Source: Monosporascus cannonballus (taxonomy: Eukaryota; Ascomycota; Sordariomycetes; Xylariales). From it: 64,000 bases of DNA. Shown here piece after piece: positions 1-13,379 of the stretch. The stretch covers positions 186,001-250,000 of the forward strand of contig QJNS01000025.1 of the NCBI GenBank assembly GCA_004154925.1. The letters run 5' to 3'. The position numbers were made by a program, and so were the translations under genes. Position 1 is the stretch's first letter, and every line of letters begins with the position of its first letter. Under the pieces are notes generated by a model. The model saw only the letters and a list, made by a program, of their open reading frames with translations. It searched no databases and was not told the origin of the DNA.

Positions 1-2059
1 TTGATCATATTCGCAAAGCCTCCCTTAAAGTTTCTTGTGGGATTTCGCTCCAGGTCAGGGAGAGATCAAGCCATATATTTATCTCCGTGGCAGTCTAACA
101 CAATGGCATATACGGTGCAACACCTACACATCCAATAGTCAAGCTTCATGCAGGCAAGTGGCCGAGATATCATCCACGTAGCTAGGTTACCTGATGGGCT
201 CCCCCCTTTCTCCAGCGACACATTTCGTGTGTGGTGAGATTCACCTTCGGTCTGAATTGAAGAGGGAGACAATGACGTCATTAATGGCTATGTGTTAAAA
301 GGACGGTACACACTCTTATGCCATCGAAGATTCGTGGATGCTCTTTCCACCACAGTGGACCACTAGTTGTGGCGCCCATAGCCGGTCTGTATCGAGACTG
401 CTGTGATGGGGTCTACGGCGTGGGGTAAGTCTCAGCCCGGGCAACAGCCTTGGACTTACTTCGACCCGTTAAATGTCGAGGAGACCAGTGATGGTCTCAT
501 ATCATGTTCGATAATCTTAGACTGTCCCAATTTCATATCCGGTATCTCGTCCGGTTCATCAGCCCGCCAGCCTTCCACCCAGTCTATGTTAAACAAGCGC
601 GCGGTAAGAGGCTTCCGAGGCTGGAAACCGATCTATCACTTGCATATGCGCCATGCCGAGCGGGTGAAGCCAGAACGTCGACTGTGTGCTGCACGAAGAG
701 AGAGGCTTGTCCCGTAGCAATGTGATGTTTGAGCATCCAAATCTGTGGATGTTGATCGAGACCCAAGAGCTGTGGCGTCCGGGCCACCCGCCATAAAGGA
801 ACGCGTACCATTTATAGCCCTTTCGGTTATCATGGCTTGTAGGGGGCTTCTTGGATGTCATATGAGCGTGATCCATTGATCTTGAAAGAACGGAATCCCT
901 GAACGGATGGGTTTAACAGCGTCTAGAGCAAAAGGCAGAATCCTTATCTATATGAGGTAGGTTGTCTCAAGTCACAGACTGCCGGCTGCTTGGAGGCTGA
1001 CGACTAGCTGCTCATTGAGAGCTTCGAGATGATCGATGTGCGGGTTCCTAAGAAGATATCTCAGACTATTGAACCATTATGAAAGACTCATAAGCCTAGT
1101 TGCCTCTGTTAGACATATCTCGGCAGTAGATATTTGGGGTTTCTCTCCTCGGTCTTCCCCCTTTGCTTTGAAGTGAAGGTATGTATGCTCCTGTGGTTGG
1201 GTGCGCGGGGATCTTGGGCAAAACCCACATCCGCGGACTTCAAGTTGGTCCTACATGTACATATGGAAAGGCAGTTACCATGAGCAGGGAAACGACGCAG
1301 GATTCGAGCGAACGCAGGTTACATGTCTACTGACTGGCAAACTGTTAATGGCTCGGACGTTACCCGTTTATCCAAGGTATGAATTCGGACCCACGCGCGG
1401 GGGCTGTCTTACCTAAGCTGCCAAGTAAAGGCACGGACCGCAAAGTTATGGAGAACAGCCCCTGAAACCTGCGAAATTTCCAAACCGCGTTCATTAGGGG
1501 AAAAAAAATGTCACATGCTTATCTTATCTGCCAAGACATGTCGTTCTCACATTTGAGTGCTGGACTTGGACCCGTCATCAGACAATTTCGACGCTGGTGT
1601 TTATGCAGTGTTGAAAGCGGACGGTTTTACGGGAAGTCCGTCTGGCCGTCTGGAGCTAAAAGTGCGGCGAGGTCCGCATACGATTGGGTTAACGGCCGAC
1701 AGTATGCCCGAGAAGCCTAGTCGAATCGTCGTTCAATAGTACACACCTACCTACCTACTCACCTATTGGGGTTTAAGCTTGGCTGCTTGACTTACCTGAC
1801 AAGTTACGCCCCCTACGCAACACACCTAGCCTGCAACACTCCAATTGCTGCTTGCTTCACCGAGTTCTGGTCGGCTGGGAATGCCGAGCTTTGTGACCTT
1901 GAGTCCGATATCATAGCCTCCCTGGAAAACTTGACGGTACCAATACGTCCAATCTAACAGCTCGAACCAACCCGACCGTCAACGTCGTCATCTTAAGCCC
2001 CATACAAGCGCATTCCATCCCTGAGTGTATCTGCGTATTGTCGCATCGTCTCGCCCGAT
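1..2059. other. Intergenic stretch, no gene recognised
   Basis: Base composition is ordinary for the genic part of the window. Only short overlapping open frames (60-105 codons) occur on both strands, and none shows a recognisable motif, a plausible exon chain or a good start. The right end must contain the promoter and 5' UTR of the transcription factor starting at 2060. I see no repeat, tRNA or other feature here. Confidence 0.5.
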
Positions 2060-5000
2060 ATGGAGGTCGAGGCAAGTCCTGCTGACTCATCCGCGAGCGC
2101 GGGACAGAGGCAACATTCGAAGTCTTCGCCGCAACAGTCATCTGCGCATGGTGGAAACGGACCACCAGCCGCGACCACGATGACGCAGAATGCGCAAGGC
2201 CAAATGAGCTTCCGAAGGTTTGACAAGTTCTGGTTCCGGTGTCATGCGCCGTGCGACGAACGAGCTGACGTGTGTGTTAAATCTTAAAGGCAGCGTGCTT
2301 CGAGAGCTTGTGAGGTATGTACCAGAGTGATTCACTATATGTCAAGTTTGGGCCTGTCCTTAATTGGGTAGATGAGATGAGATGAGATGGGTAGGGGAGG
2401 TCCAACGTTCTTGCATTTGTTCTTATACCGTGGGGTGCCAATGGCTCTACTGCGGATCCTTATCCTCCTCGGCCGTGCCGAGGCATCTCGACAACGGCCA
2501 ACGCCCGTCGCAACATTGCCGCGCATATCAGCCCATCAACCAATCCCGGCCCCCCTCCCCCGTTGATAACAGGCGTCCGTGACTGACCATTCGCTATCAA
2601 CATAACAGACATGCCATGCCAGAAAGGTACGAATCCTCCATCGGCCCTCAATGCAACTATCATCCAACGTCGCCCTCCCCACATGTCGTCGCCGTTCGGT
2701 GATAGACTTGCCTGGACAAGAATGTCGCGCGATTAACGAGGATCGGAATAGGTACGATGCGATGCTGCCAGTCTCGGTGTTCCTTGCACCAACTGTGTAG
2801 CATTCCAAATCGAATGCAGGATTCCGCAGCCTAAGCGAAAGAAGACCCAGGCAAACGCAAACAAGGATTCAGATAGGTCCGTGGACTTCTTCAATTTCGA
2901 TGTTAACTAGGACGGATCGCCTTCCCTGCCACAGAAAGCTAACGCCAGCTCCTCAAGTGATCGTGGAGACCAAGTCGACAATGATTCTCCCCAGCCAAAT
3001 GCCTTCACCGGCTCTACCAACACGTTCCAAGCGAGACCGGTTGTATATCATTCTGCAGAGGGTACGCCGTCGACGGATATGACAGAAGCGCAGACCAGGA
3101 AAGAGGAGGTTGACAATCGGACTTTCGTGGATTTAGTTATGAAGCCAAAGTTTACGAGAGCCCCTATCACCGATGCTGGCCGGGTAGCGTTTCTGGGCGA
3201 ATCGTCCAACTTTAACATGCTGGTACACGATCGCCAAGGCTCGTCCGACATCGTCCATTACCCCCTCCCCGAAAATATTAGGGGAACCAGGGCCAGGTTG
3301 ACCGAGCTGGACAATATTGAAATCGACATTCTTCATCAGCGTGGTGCCTTTCTCTTGCCCCCGAGATCTCTTTGCGACGAGCTCATCGAAGCCTATTTCA
3401 CATGGGTCCACCCTATCATACCCGTCATCAACAGGACCCGTTTCGTGAGGCAATATAAGGACCCTAAGAACCCTCCGTCGCTGCTTTTGCTACAATCCGT
3501 ACTGCTCGCTGGCTCGCGGGTCTGCAGCAACAAGCAGTTGATGGATGCGAATGGCTCAACCACCCCAGCTGCCCTGACATTCTACAAGAGAGCGAAGGCG
3601 CTTTACGACGCCAATTACGAAGACGATCGGGTGACTATTGTCCAGTCCCTGATCCTGTTAAGCTGGTTTTGGGAAGGACCGGAAGACGTCACCAAAAACG
3701 TCTTCTACTGGACCAGGGTCGCGGTAAACGTCGCCCAGGGCATAGGAATGCACAGGAGCGTCGAAAACTCGCAGCTGAGTAAAGCTGACAAGAGGTTGTG
3801 GAAGCGCGTCTGGTGGACCTTATTTACCCGCGACAGATCATGCGCCGTAGCTCTCGGGCGACCATGTGGTATCAACCTGGAGGACTCGGATGTGGACATG
3901 ATCACCGAGGACGACTTCATCGAAGACGAGCCCGGCCATACGAGCCCCTATGCCCCCGACCCCGTTCATGTCGACTTTTTCTTGCAGTATGTCAAGCTTT
4001 GCGAGATTATGGGGCTGGTTCTCTCCCAACAATATTCGGCCGCGTCCAGAGCTCGGCCGAAGAATGCCATCGATCTTACTCATAGCGACATGGCTTTGGC
4101 CGACTGGCTACAAAACTGTCCTAGGACCGTGTACTGGGAAATGCCGCGGCATCATTTCTGGAGCGCACTTCTCCATCTCAACTACTACACCACCCTGACT
4201 CTCCTCCATCGCGCGCACATGCCTCCCAGTACGAGCCACGCCGCGAGATTCCCCGATGACATCAGTTACCCATCGCGGAACATCGCCTTCCAGGCGGCGG
4301 GGATGGTCACCTCCATCGTTGAGAACTTATCAGCTCACGACCAACTCAAGTTCTCCCCCGCTTTTATTATTTATAGCATATTCTCTGCCCTCATCATGCA
4401 TGTGTATCAGATGCGCTCACCTGTGCCTTCAATCCAGCAGGTAACGCAGGACCGTATCCGAACATGCATGGACGCTCTAAAGGAAGTATCCAAGGTTTGG
4501 CTCGTAGGCAAGATGGTGCACACCTTGTTCGAAGCGATTTTCGGCAACAGAGTTCTCGAAGAGAAGTTGCAAAAAGCCGCCGGAAGGCACCACAGAAAGG
4601 CCCATCAGGCCTTGGCTCAGTTAGATCAGCATCAGCACAGACAACAGGACACTACCAAGAGGAAATACGACGATATAACGCCCGACTTCGGCGTCAACGC
4701 GCCGGTCCATCAGGAATCGTACGAGCGTTCGCGGCCTCAGACCCCGAGAAACGAGGCGGCCCAGGGGCATCCGCAGATGGGACCGCCTATCAACTCACCA
4801 CATACCATTGGCAGGAACGCAGACGCATTCATGGGGGGAGCTAATAGCAGACCGCACACGCGACCGGCGACGCCATTCAACCCCTCATTTTCCGTCCCCA
4901 CGACGCCCCCCGACCTCTACCTAGTGACGCGCAACTCGCCGAATCTATCGCAGTCCCTCTGGGAGAACTTCCAGCCGGACCTGCTGTTCCCCGAGAGCTC

Positions 5001-5816
5001 CATGTCGCAAATGCCGTCACCGGCGCAGAACCATCAGAATCTGGACCCAGACCTCATGGCCCAGATGCAGGCCAGTATGTCCTCACCACCACCACCACCA
5101 TCGCATCAACAACATGAACATCAACAGCAGCATCATCAGTCACCAAAACGCCAAGGCGCCGGTAGCCTACAAGACCATAACCATCCGTACCCCAGCTTCT
5201 TCCCTCAACTTCAACAACAGCAGCAGCGGCGGCGCGTGTCGCCCAGGCACGCCGCTTTACTGAGCCATCCTTCACCACATACTAACAGTATCTCGCGTCC
5301 AGGACTCGGAGGTTTCGGCGCCGGTCACAACAGCAGCAACAACAACAATAACGACGAGGGGAACCACCAGGCGACGATGACGACGGGGCCGGGCGGTAAT
5401 AACCACAACATCGGCCAGCACAATAGCAGCCTGTGGCAGCAGCAGGACTTCAACGCCCCGCCGCTGCCCGACGGCCAGAGCCCAAGCGATAGCTGGAGCA
5501 CCTCGTCCGCGCAGGGCCAGGCGGTGCCGTCGAATTTCAACGTCGGCGACTGGTATGTGTCTCTCCTGCTCTGCTGTGATGTACTTCCGTGTCTCGCGTT
5601 CTCTTTCCCTCTCCCCTTTGTGTATACCTTCGAGTCAACACACTTGAAGCTTTCATTCGTTTATTTACTTTCTTTATGTTCTATTCGCACTTTTGCATGT
5701 GAATGCAACAATCCTTGAGTCGCTAACCGACCGCTACGTGCACTAGGTACCAATTCTTTGGTCTTGATGGCGAGGATATACAATTCGGGGACCTTGACAC
5801 CTTTCCAACGGCCTAG
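2060..5816 (+). CDS. Zn2Cys6 transcription factor, Ctf1/FarA (cutinase / fatty-acid regulator) type
   Basis: Six exons fit: 2060-2217, 2290-2314, 2609-2626, 2752-2876, 2958-5552 and 5747-5816. The total is 2991 nt (996 residues) and the frame closes at TAG 5814-5816. The spliced N terminus gives a C6 zinc cluster with cysteines at residues 60, 63, 70, 79, 82 and 89 (C-x2-C-x6-C-x8-C-x2-C-x6-C), then a basic PKRKK linker. Residues of about 250-420 carry the fungal transcription factor middle domain, including WFWEGPEDVTKNVFYWTR and RLWKRVWWTLFTRDRS. The C-terminal third is low complexity (Gln, His, Asn, Pro) and ends in a conserved-looking NVGDWYQFFGLDGED created by the last splice. The middle domain resembles Ctf1-alpha/beta and FarA/FarB, nuclear activators of cutinase and fatty-acid catabolism genes; the subfamily is inferred from remembered motifs. 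The intron-4 acceptor could be 2948 instead of 2957, which keeps the frame. Without the last intron the frame runs to 5718 with an atypical hydrophobic tail. Confidence 0.88.
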
Positions 5817-6480
5817 GTCGCATCCGCCTTAACCAGCCGGGAGGGTTAAAGATGTGGGGTTCGTATGTAAGGGCCTCGGCGTGTACGAAAAGGGGACATG
5901 ATTGCGCATGAAAAGCATGGTGGCGGCTGCATTAGTAGAGACAGCTACGTACTCTCAACTTAGGTGTCCGGGTTTCTTTGCTCCTAGGGAAAAGGGGGGA
6001 CGGAACCGTTAGACGGCAGGGCGACACGGTACGCCCTATTCTATCTACTTCCCCTTCCCATGGCTTCCACGATTGTGAGCTTGCTTAAAAGATACGGGCT
6101 GGTTGGCGTCCAGCCCAAAAGCATAGGTATGAATCTTTACATGAGATGAGGGGTATATATATGTGTGTGTATGCACAGGGGGGTGTTTCGGAAGATGGGA
6201 TTAGTTACTTCGCTGTCTGGGGTGTAGGGAGCATTTGGAATGGGTTTAAGTGCGTACATATTTGCTATATAATGAGAACTATTTCGAGCGCCTCGAGGGT
6301 GTAGATATTAATTTCTGGGCGTTTATACCAGAGTCGTGAGTGTGACATTTATGTACGCATCAGGGGTTTATCCGGCCCTAGACAGCACCGGGTAGATGGG
6401 TAGCTCTATCCCGGGACATGGTCCGTGCACCAAGCTACATTTCTAGTGCGCTAACGGATTCTTTTCTAATACAACCAACT
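5817..6480. other. 3' flank of the transcription factor gene, transition to AT-rich block
   Basis: No coding potential was seen. Composition is normal until about 6,480 and then switches within roughly 100 bp to very AT-rich sequence. The first part should hold the 3' UTR and polyadenylation region of the preceding gene, but no signal is clear enough to place. Confidence 0.5.
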
Positions 6481-8464
6481 TATCTTTCTAACCTCGGACT
6501 CCACATAATGAATGACCCTAACAATGAATAGGGAAAACACACTCAAAATCATAGTAACCTACATATTCCAAAGCTTTTTAATAACGCAATAACATATTTC
6601 TTGATAAAATAAAGCTATTCAGGTTATTTAGCTTTGCGTTGCCTTTTTTTAACAGGCTTTTTTTCAATATAATTATTAATTAGGACCTAATCGCTAGTTT
6701 TTATAAGCTTTAAACGTTTCATAGTTTTGTTCTTAGCCAACCTAATATCTAATAAATTCGCAAAAATCTTATTCGATTACTTAATAACAATTTAACGTTT
6801 GCAATTTTCGTATTTTTCGAATTTTGTTTATAAAAGCTAATTATTATAGCAGAAAATAACGTTTTCGATATTAAGATTATTAAGCCCTTTAACAGCTTTA
6901 ATTATTACCTTCCGTATATTACGAAATGCCTTTATCTAATTACGTAAGACCGTTCGTATATTTTTTCGTAATTTTAAAGCCTTATAAAAATATATACGAT
7001 TTCGTTTTGGCTATTAATTATTTGTTCCGAAAATATTTTCGGTTTAAATGTTGGTTAAGGTATTATTTCGAAATCATTTAATACTATGTCAGATTAAAAA
7101 AGAAATAAGCCGGTATAACGTTATCCAGCTTTAATATTTTTATCGATAAAGACGATTTCGACAGCTTTACGATATACTTTTAGCATACGGTGTTTATATT
7201 CGAAAATTATTACGAATAATTCGTTAATTTCCCGCAAAGCGATACGATATTGTTTTTAAAATTTGAAAAATACAGTAATGTCGAATAATTAAAGGCTACT
7301 ATTTTAATAAAATAAAAAATGTATAAAAATAACTATGTTTTTAAAATATTTATATATAAAAATAAAAGATACGTATGTAATATAGCTATTTAAGATAAAT
7401 AACTATTATTTACTATAAAAACGGAATTTAGTTTTCGGAAAAAAAATAAATTTTAATTATTTTAACGTAATAACACTATTAATTTACCTTTTTAAAATTA
7501 AAATATATTCGATTTTTTTTCAAATTTTTAAATAATTATTGCTTTTAAATTATAAAATTATTAAAAATATATACGGCCGTACGTTTCTCGTATATAAAGC
7601 CGATATATTCGAAAATAAATATTTATAATATTATTTTTAATTTTTTAAGTTTTGCGCTAACTATTTTCGAAAATCCTACGACCGTTTTATTAGCTTATTT
7701 CTCCTTTTGGACGCCCGGTTTATCTATATTATATTTGTTCGCAAGTTAAATCTCGTATTTAGTTCGTATAACAACGAAAATAGGGAAAAACCTGCGTATT
7801 TCGTTGCTATTACATATTTCGGAACGTTTTCGAAATATAATTCGGTTTTTTTCGTATATATTTTGTTGTAATGTATACTAAAACGATTAATCCAGTATTT
7901 TTTAAAAGTTTTTTTTAAAACTTAATAAAGTTTTTATTATTTAACGGACTTATATCTTTATTAATACACGCCTATATATCTTTTCGTATAATATCTAATT
8001 AATAAGTTTATCCTTTTTTTAATCCGACAGCTTATATATTTTAGCTTTGGTTTCGGAACGCGATTTGGAATTATGAACACGGTATAATAAGGTCGATTAA
8101 AGTATATCGAATTGCAAATTCGTAAGGGTTTCGAAATTACTTTCCGCTATAAAAATTTTAACATCTCGAATTCTGCGCTTTTGATCGAAATTAACCATCT
8201 TTACTCGAAATCAATTAACTAAAAAGTTGTTAAGTTATTACGGAGTAAAGCTTTAAGAAATAGTTGTTGTTGTAAAGAAAAGTCGTATTTATTGTTAGAG
8301 TCATTCATTATATAAAGTCCGAGGTTAAACTCTTGCAATTCTAGTGGTTACGGAAAGACATCGGAAAGGTCTGCTAGGAAATTATTTCTATTCTTAAAAT
8401 CGTTTCCCCATCTAATTAACTAATTAACTATCGAAAATACGGATTATTTTTATCGGATACGGCC

Positions 8465-8640
8465 TTTTTTATTATCTTAGCTAGCTTAGACCTTTGCTAG
8501 CTCGTTTTTATTTTTGATATACTTTTACATATTACGCTAAGGCGATAAAATTAACTAATTAAATAGCGTATCCCCGTTACGAACTAGCAAGGCGTAAGTT
8601 AGAGTTATATAAAAACATTTTTATTTGATATATTCCTTAA
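8465..8640. repeat. Dispersed repeat R1, copy 1 (possible LTR fragment)
   Basis: This aligns with 27,150-27,345 in the same orientation. Shared anchors are a ctcagctagctcagg-like stretch, gctcgtttt, then ccccgt-acga-cagc-aggc followed by a taaaaac...tttattt tail. Differences are mostly C/T and G/A, so this copy is more decayed than the second. It is probably a piece of a long terminal repeat, but no matching partner or target duplication was found. Confidence 0.6.
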
Positions 8641-8764
8641 TAAAATAATCGATTTTCTTTTATTTGAATAGATAAATTAAATCAAATAATTTTGAGATTT
8701 TATATATATATTAAATATAAATTAATACGTATATATAACGAATCTGTTATATATCTACGTAGAG

Positions 8765-9130
8765 ATATAAGCAATATTCGAAATAAGGTCTTAATTTGCA
8801 GATAATAGTAAAATACGAAATAATTTCGTTATTTATTCGTTAAAAAGATTTAAAGACTTTTCTCTTAATAAAAAATAATGCCTTTAATTAAAAACTTAAA
8901 TTAATAACTAAAAAGCGAAATCAAATAAGTAATTATTTAAAAAAATATTAATTCGTCATATATCTATTTTTAAAAATAAATACACGGTAAATCTATATAA
9001 TTTATATAATATATTTAATTTATCAAATTATTTAAATTATATAAATTAGACGAAAAACTCCTATTTGAAATTTAATCGGAATACATTTACGTTAAGCCTT
9101 AAAGGTAAATTTTCTGAAAATAAACACCCT
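8765..9130. repeat. Dispersed repeat R4, copy 1
   Basis: About 365 bp aligns with 22,720-23,085 in the same orientation. It begins near attcgaaataaggt, passes cgttatttattcgttaaaaag and ends near the sequence ccttaaagg. Most differences are transitions, with small length changes. No protein motif is visible. The second copy lies inside the LTR-flanked element at 21.7-24.1 kb, so this may be a fragment of a related element. Confidence 0.65.
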
Positions 9131-9899
9131 TATATCTATAATATTATTTCCTCTTTTTAAGAATCTTTATTTTAAAAATAAAAACCGTAGGCAGTTACAT
9201 TTTATTTGAAAAAAATCTCGAGGAAATCTTTTTACTAATTTCACTATAATAAGTCGTATTTAAAAGGGAAAATCCTTGCTTAAACTAACGCGAAAAGCGT
9301 AATAATTACATAAATTTAAATAAGAAAGTTAATTTAAAAATTATGTTTTGTTCAAATTACGTTCGTTTTAAAAAGTTCAATTATTTTTTCGTAATTAACA
9401 TTTCCAATTACAGTTATTATACCGGTTATTAGCGGTCGGCTTATAATGTTTTGAATATAAATTCGCTAATAAAAATTAGAAAAAAAAAGCGAACGTTTAC
9501 AAAGAAAAGAGTATAAAGTAAAGGACAAATTAATAGAATTTTTTAATCGGTTAAAACGCCTGCGTTTTTAGCAAAATATTTTACAAAAAAAGACTTTTGC
9601 TATTTTAAAGAAATATTATAAATTAAATTAATTAAAAAATAAGAATTTTTAAAAAATAGCGACGTATAGAAATAAAACGAACATAACTTACTTCAAAGAT
9701 AAACGCTATAACAAAAGCATTTTCCTTCGATTAAAATGCCGTAAATTTAGATTTAAATAAAAAATCGTTATTTTTTACGACCTTAACCGTGCTGAAGTCG
9801 GTCAGTTAGGATTTTGGCGATAAAACGTCTTAATAAGATTTATTGCATTTGTTAAATAATTAAATAATTTCTATATATTTTCTTTAAGTAAGCAATTCT

Positions 9900-12600
9900 T
9901 TTGTTTAATTAGGTACTAGATTTTGTCTTTAATTATTTTAAAATCTAATATCCTTTTAATTTCCTATTCGTTATTATTTTTCTTAATTTTTAAACATGTT
10001 CTTAACAACGCACTTTTAAATACTGGTTTAAATAAGAAAATATAAAAAAGAAGGTATATTTTTATAAGTTTAAATAATAATAATCATTAATTAATTTTGA
10101 AAATATTTTCGTTAAATTTAAACGAACGGAATTTTTTAAAATTAAGTTTATTGTTTGGCCTTTTTATGTAAATTTATAAAATATTCGAAATTGCGTTTTA
10201 CTTTAAGTATAACGGATAAACTTTATTTTCATTTAATAAAATTAATCTCTTAATTTTTTATTATAATAACTAGTTATTCGTCGCTAAAAGAATAATAAGT
10301 CGTTTTAAAAACGGGCCTAAATTTTTTCGATTTTTGTTATTAACGTTTCTACTTCTAGAATAATTATAAGAATCTTTAGTACTTTGTTAAGTAATTAGCT
10401 AAATTGTTTTATTTTGCTTTATATCGGTATATAATTATATAAAATATGTTTATAACTTCATTAACAAATATGTTATATATAATTTATATTAATAATACAG
10501 ACTTTACTTGATTATTTTAATAATAATTAATATAATTTCGAAAATCTTATTTCAGAATTTAATTTAAAATTTTAATTTAGTCGTCCGTTTAAGAATAATA
10601 AGCTATCGAAAACTTAAACTTAATATCTATTTATTTAAAAAAAGTATTTATAGAATTTTAAAATAAAAAACGTAATTTTGTCGAAAATAAATTTTTTAAC
10701 ATTTTATATTTATTCAAATAATATTTGATAAAAGTATAAATCAATTATTTTACTGTTATATTTCTTTTCAAAAGTAAAAAATACATATATTTGATAAATC
10801 TGTTAATTAGTATCTAAATTTCGTAATATTAGACTTTAATAATTAAATCTTTAATTAAAAGAATTAATAATAAAAAATTAAGTAATAATATTTCATATTT
10901 TGTTACAAATATTGATAAGTTATAATAATCCGTAAGGCTTATAACGTACTATTTTAATTGTATTATAAATATTGTATTTTTAATGATTTTCTTAATTATT
11001 CGACGTAATTATAAAAAGTTATATTTTTCTATAATCGTTTAATAATCTTAAAGTCTTTTTTAATATTGAATAATAAATTTTCGTACACTTTTTTTTACAA
11101 ATTATTTTTATTAATATTTGAGAATATAAATTTTGCCGTAATATAATGATTAATCTTTTAGTTATTCTGGTAATTATTAAATTTATTTTTATTTTTCCGT
11201 ATTATAAAACTTTCGAAATTATATTAAAAGTTTAAAAGTTAATTTTTTCTTATTTTATATAATTATATAATATTATTTTTATTATATTAAAATATTTGAA
11301 TAGTTTTTCTCAAGAACTTTAAAATTATAATTTTTTAAGCATTAAAAATACCCGTTTAAATATTTTTTTGATATACTGTATTTTGAAATTAAATTATAAT
11401 AAGAAAATTATCTAAATATTATATTATATATTTAATTTTCAGGTTTTTATAAATCAGGTAAAACTTTTATAATCGAAATAAATATCAAAAAATCCCCTAG
11501 TTCTTTTAAGAAAAAGTTCTTATTTTTTAAGAGCGTTAATAAATGCCAATAATTCCTTATCGTAAATCGGGTATTTAAGCTTTACATTTCGAAATGTTTT
11601 CGAATAATATGTTATTAAATATTATTTTTTATTTTTTATTATTCTAAAATTACATTTATAGCGTAATCTAAAGTATTAACTTTTAATTATTTTATTTTGT
11701 AAACGTTGAGTAGTTTTATTATTTGTTTTTTTAGTAATTTTATTTTGAAGTATTTAAAAAAAACTTTCGTAAAAATTCGAATTTTTTTCCGAAGTATTTT
11801 TTAATAATAAGTTCCGTTAATATTTTAATTTGATTTTCGTATTCCTAAATTAAACTGCGTTTATAATCTATAAATCCTAAAATTTGTCGAATATTTGTAA
11901 CGTTTACCTTATTTAGAATAAATTAACTTTTGATTGCTTTTAATTTGAAGTTCTAGATTTAAATTTAACTTAAACTAAAAATAAATTTTAAGAAATCAAA
12001 TTTTTACATATGTTATATATTTTTGACTAAATTAAATCAAATATTCGCTTCGTTTAAAGTTCGAAGTATTTAATTTATATACATTTGTATTTTTCTTTTA
12101 ATTTTTAAGTAAATAAAAATGTCGTCGAGCTAAACAAATACAAATTTATTTAGAAATTATCGAAAAATAGTTATAAGCAGATTTTAAAAATTAACCAAAG
12201 CCTTTATAAGTTCTATAAACAATACGTAATATATTTAAAGTTTGTATATTATTTTAAATACCGGTTTTCATTTTTTAATTATTTTAATAAAATAATAAAT
12301 ACTACGAATTTTAAATATTATAAATTATTTAGGTTTAATAATATTTTTCTTTAAAGTATTTATAGAAATTAAAAAATATTTATTTTTAATCGTAATGTCG
12401 TTTAATTGTTTATAATCAATTACGTTTTTGTAAATAAAGTTTTTGTTTTTGTCGATTTTTTACTTATTTTTATATGTTTAAAACTATAAAAACGGATTAT
12501 TTGATAAAAGAGTTAAAAAGCTTAATATATTTTCATTTTAAGTTAAATTATATATTTTTTATGAACTTTTGAATTCCTTTACATTTATATAATATATTTT
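9900..12600 (-). pseudogene. Ty3/gypsy pol relic B (reverse transcriptase and integrase)
   Basis: On the minus strand a reverse transcriptase active-site region reads FVFV-stop-LDDIFIY near 12,080-12,135, matching the gypsy (F/V)xxYLDDILI(F/Y)S motif with one stop. About 1.5 kb downstream, near 10,570-10,610, the frame reads AYYS-stop-TDD-stop-IKILN, matching the integrase HPQTDGQTE-xLN motif with Gln codons changed to stops. Order and spacing fit RT-RNase H-integrase of a Ty3/gypsy polyprotein running from right to left. Ends are approximate, no LTR pair can be assigned, and the copy is inactive. It differs enough from relic A to be a separate family or lineage. Confidence 0.7.
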
Positions 12601-12713
12601 ATAAAACTAAAAATCATGTTTTTAATAGATATCTAATAATTCTATTAATTATATAGCGTTAATTTATATGTTCTTATTTTGAAATAATTTTATAAATTTA
12701 AATATATTAATAA

Positions 12714-13121
12714 TATAATATAACGGCTAAATAAGTTAATTAATTATTAAATCTTAATTAAAAAGATTTATATTAATAAATATATTATACAAATTTAAAT
12801 AATAAATATAATAATATAATATATTTCATAATATTAATAATATTTTATTATAAATAATTAATATTAATAAATATTATAAATTATAATTATTTAAATTATA
12901 AAAATAATAAGCGTATTATATTTAAATATAATCCCTTTTAATTTCGAAATTTGTTAAATTTGTTAACGATTTTAACAATTTAAGATTTGCTAGATTCGCT
13001 AACAATCCTGGCGATCTAAGATTCGCTGGACTCGCCAGCGATCCTGGCGATCACGTAACTTAAAGCGTTCCTATTCCTTTTCTGACCGTTTTTGATTGCG
13101 CCAAGTAATTAGGTTATAATA
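12714..13121 (-). repeat. 3' LTR of gypsy element A
   Basis: These 408 bp align end to end with 19,009-19,418 (410 bp). Read on the minus strand the LTR starts TATTATAACC (TGTTATGACC in the better kept partner) and ends near TTATA, compatible with original TG...CA ends. The centre keeps GC-richer blocks with repeated ggcgatc motifs and a cacgt-gact core. On the minus strand the purine run gaaaaaagagagat lies immediately before it, as a polypurine tract should before a 3' LTR. Confidence 0.8.
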
Positions 13122-13379
13122 CGATCTCTCTTTTTTCAAGATCTTCGTTCCGAAAATTTAATTTGTAAGTATTCGTTCTTAAAATGTTTTTTTGCGTTCG
13201 GAAATATATTAAACCTTTTTCTAAGGTGAAAATCGCATTACGCGATTCGTTACTAGCTGTTATTTTATCGGCCGATCCTCGTTAAATGGCGCCTTATTTA
13301 TATTACAAACGGCGGAAATTTGAATGTAAATTATTCGAAAAGGATTTTTCTCGTTATTTTTCGTATATTCGTTATTAAT

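Noticed and set aside
2872..2920. In-frame TAG at 2,911-2,913 as a premature stop in the transcription factor
   Set aside because: It falls inside an 81-nt intron (2,877-2,957) with a good branch site and acceptor, whose removal restores the frame.
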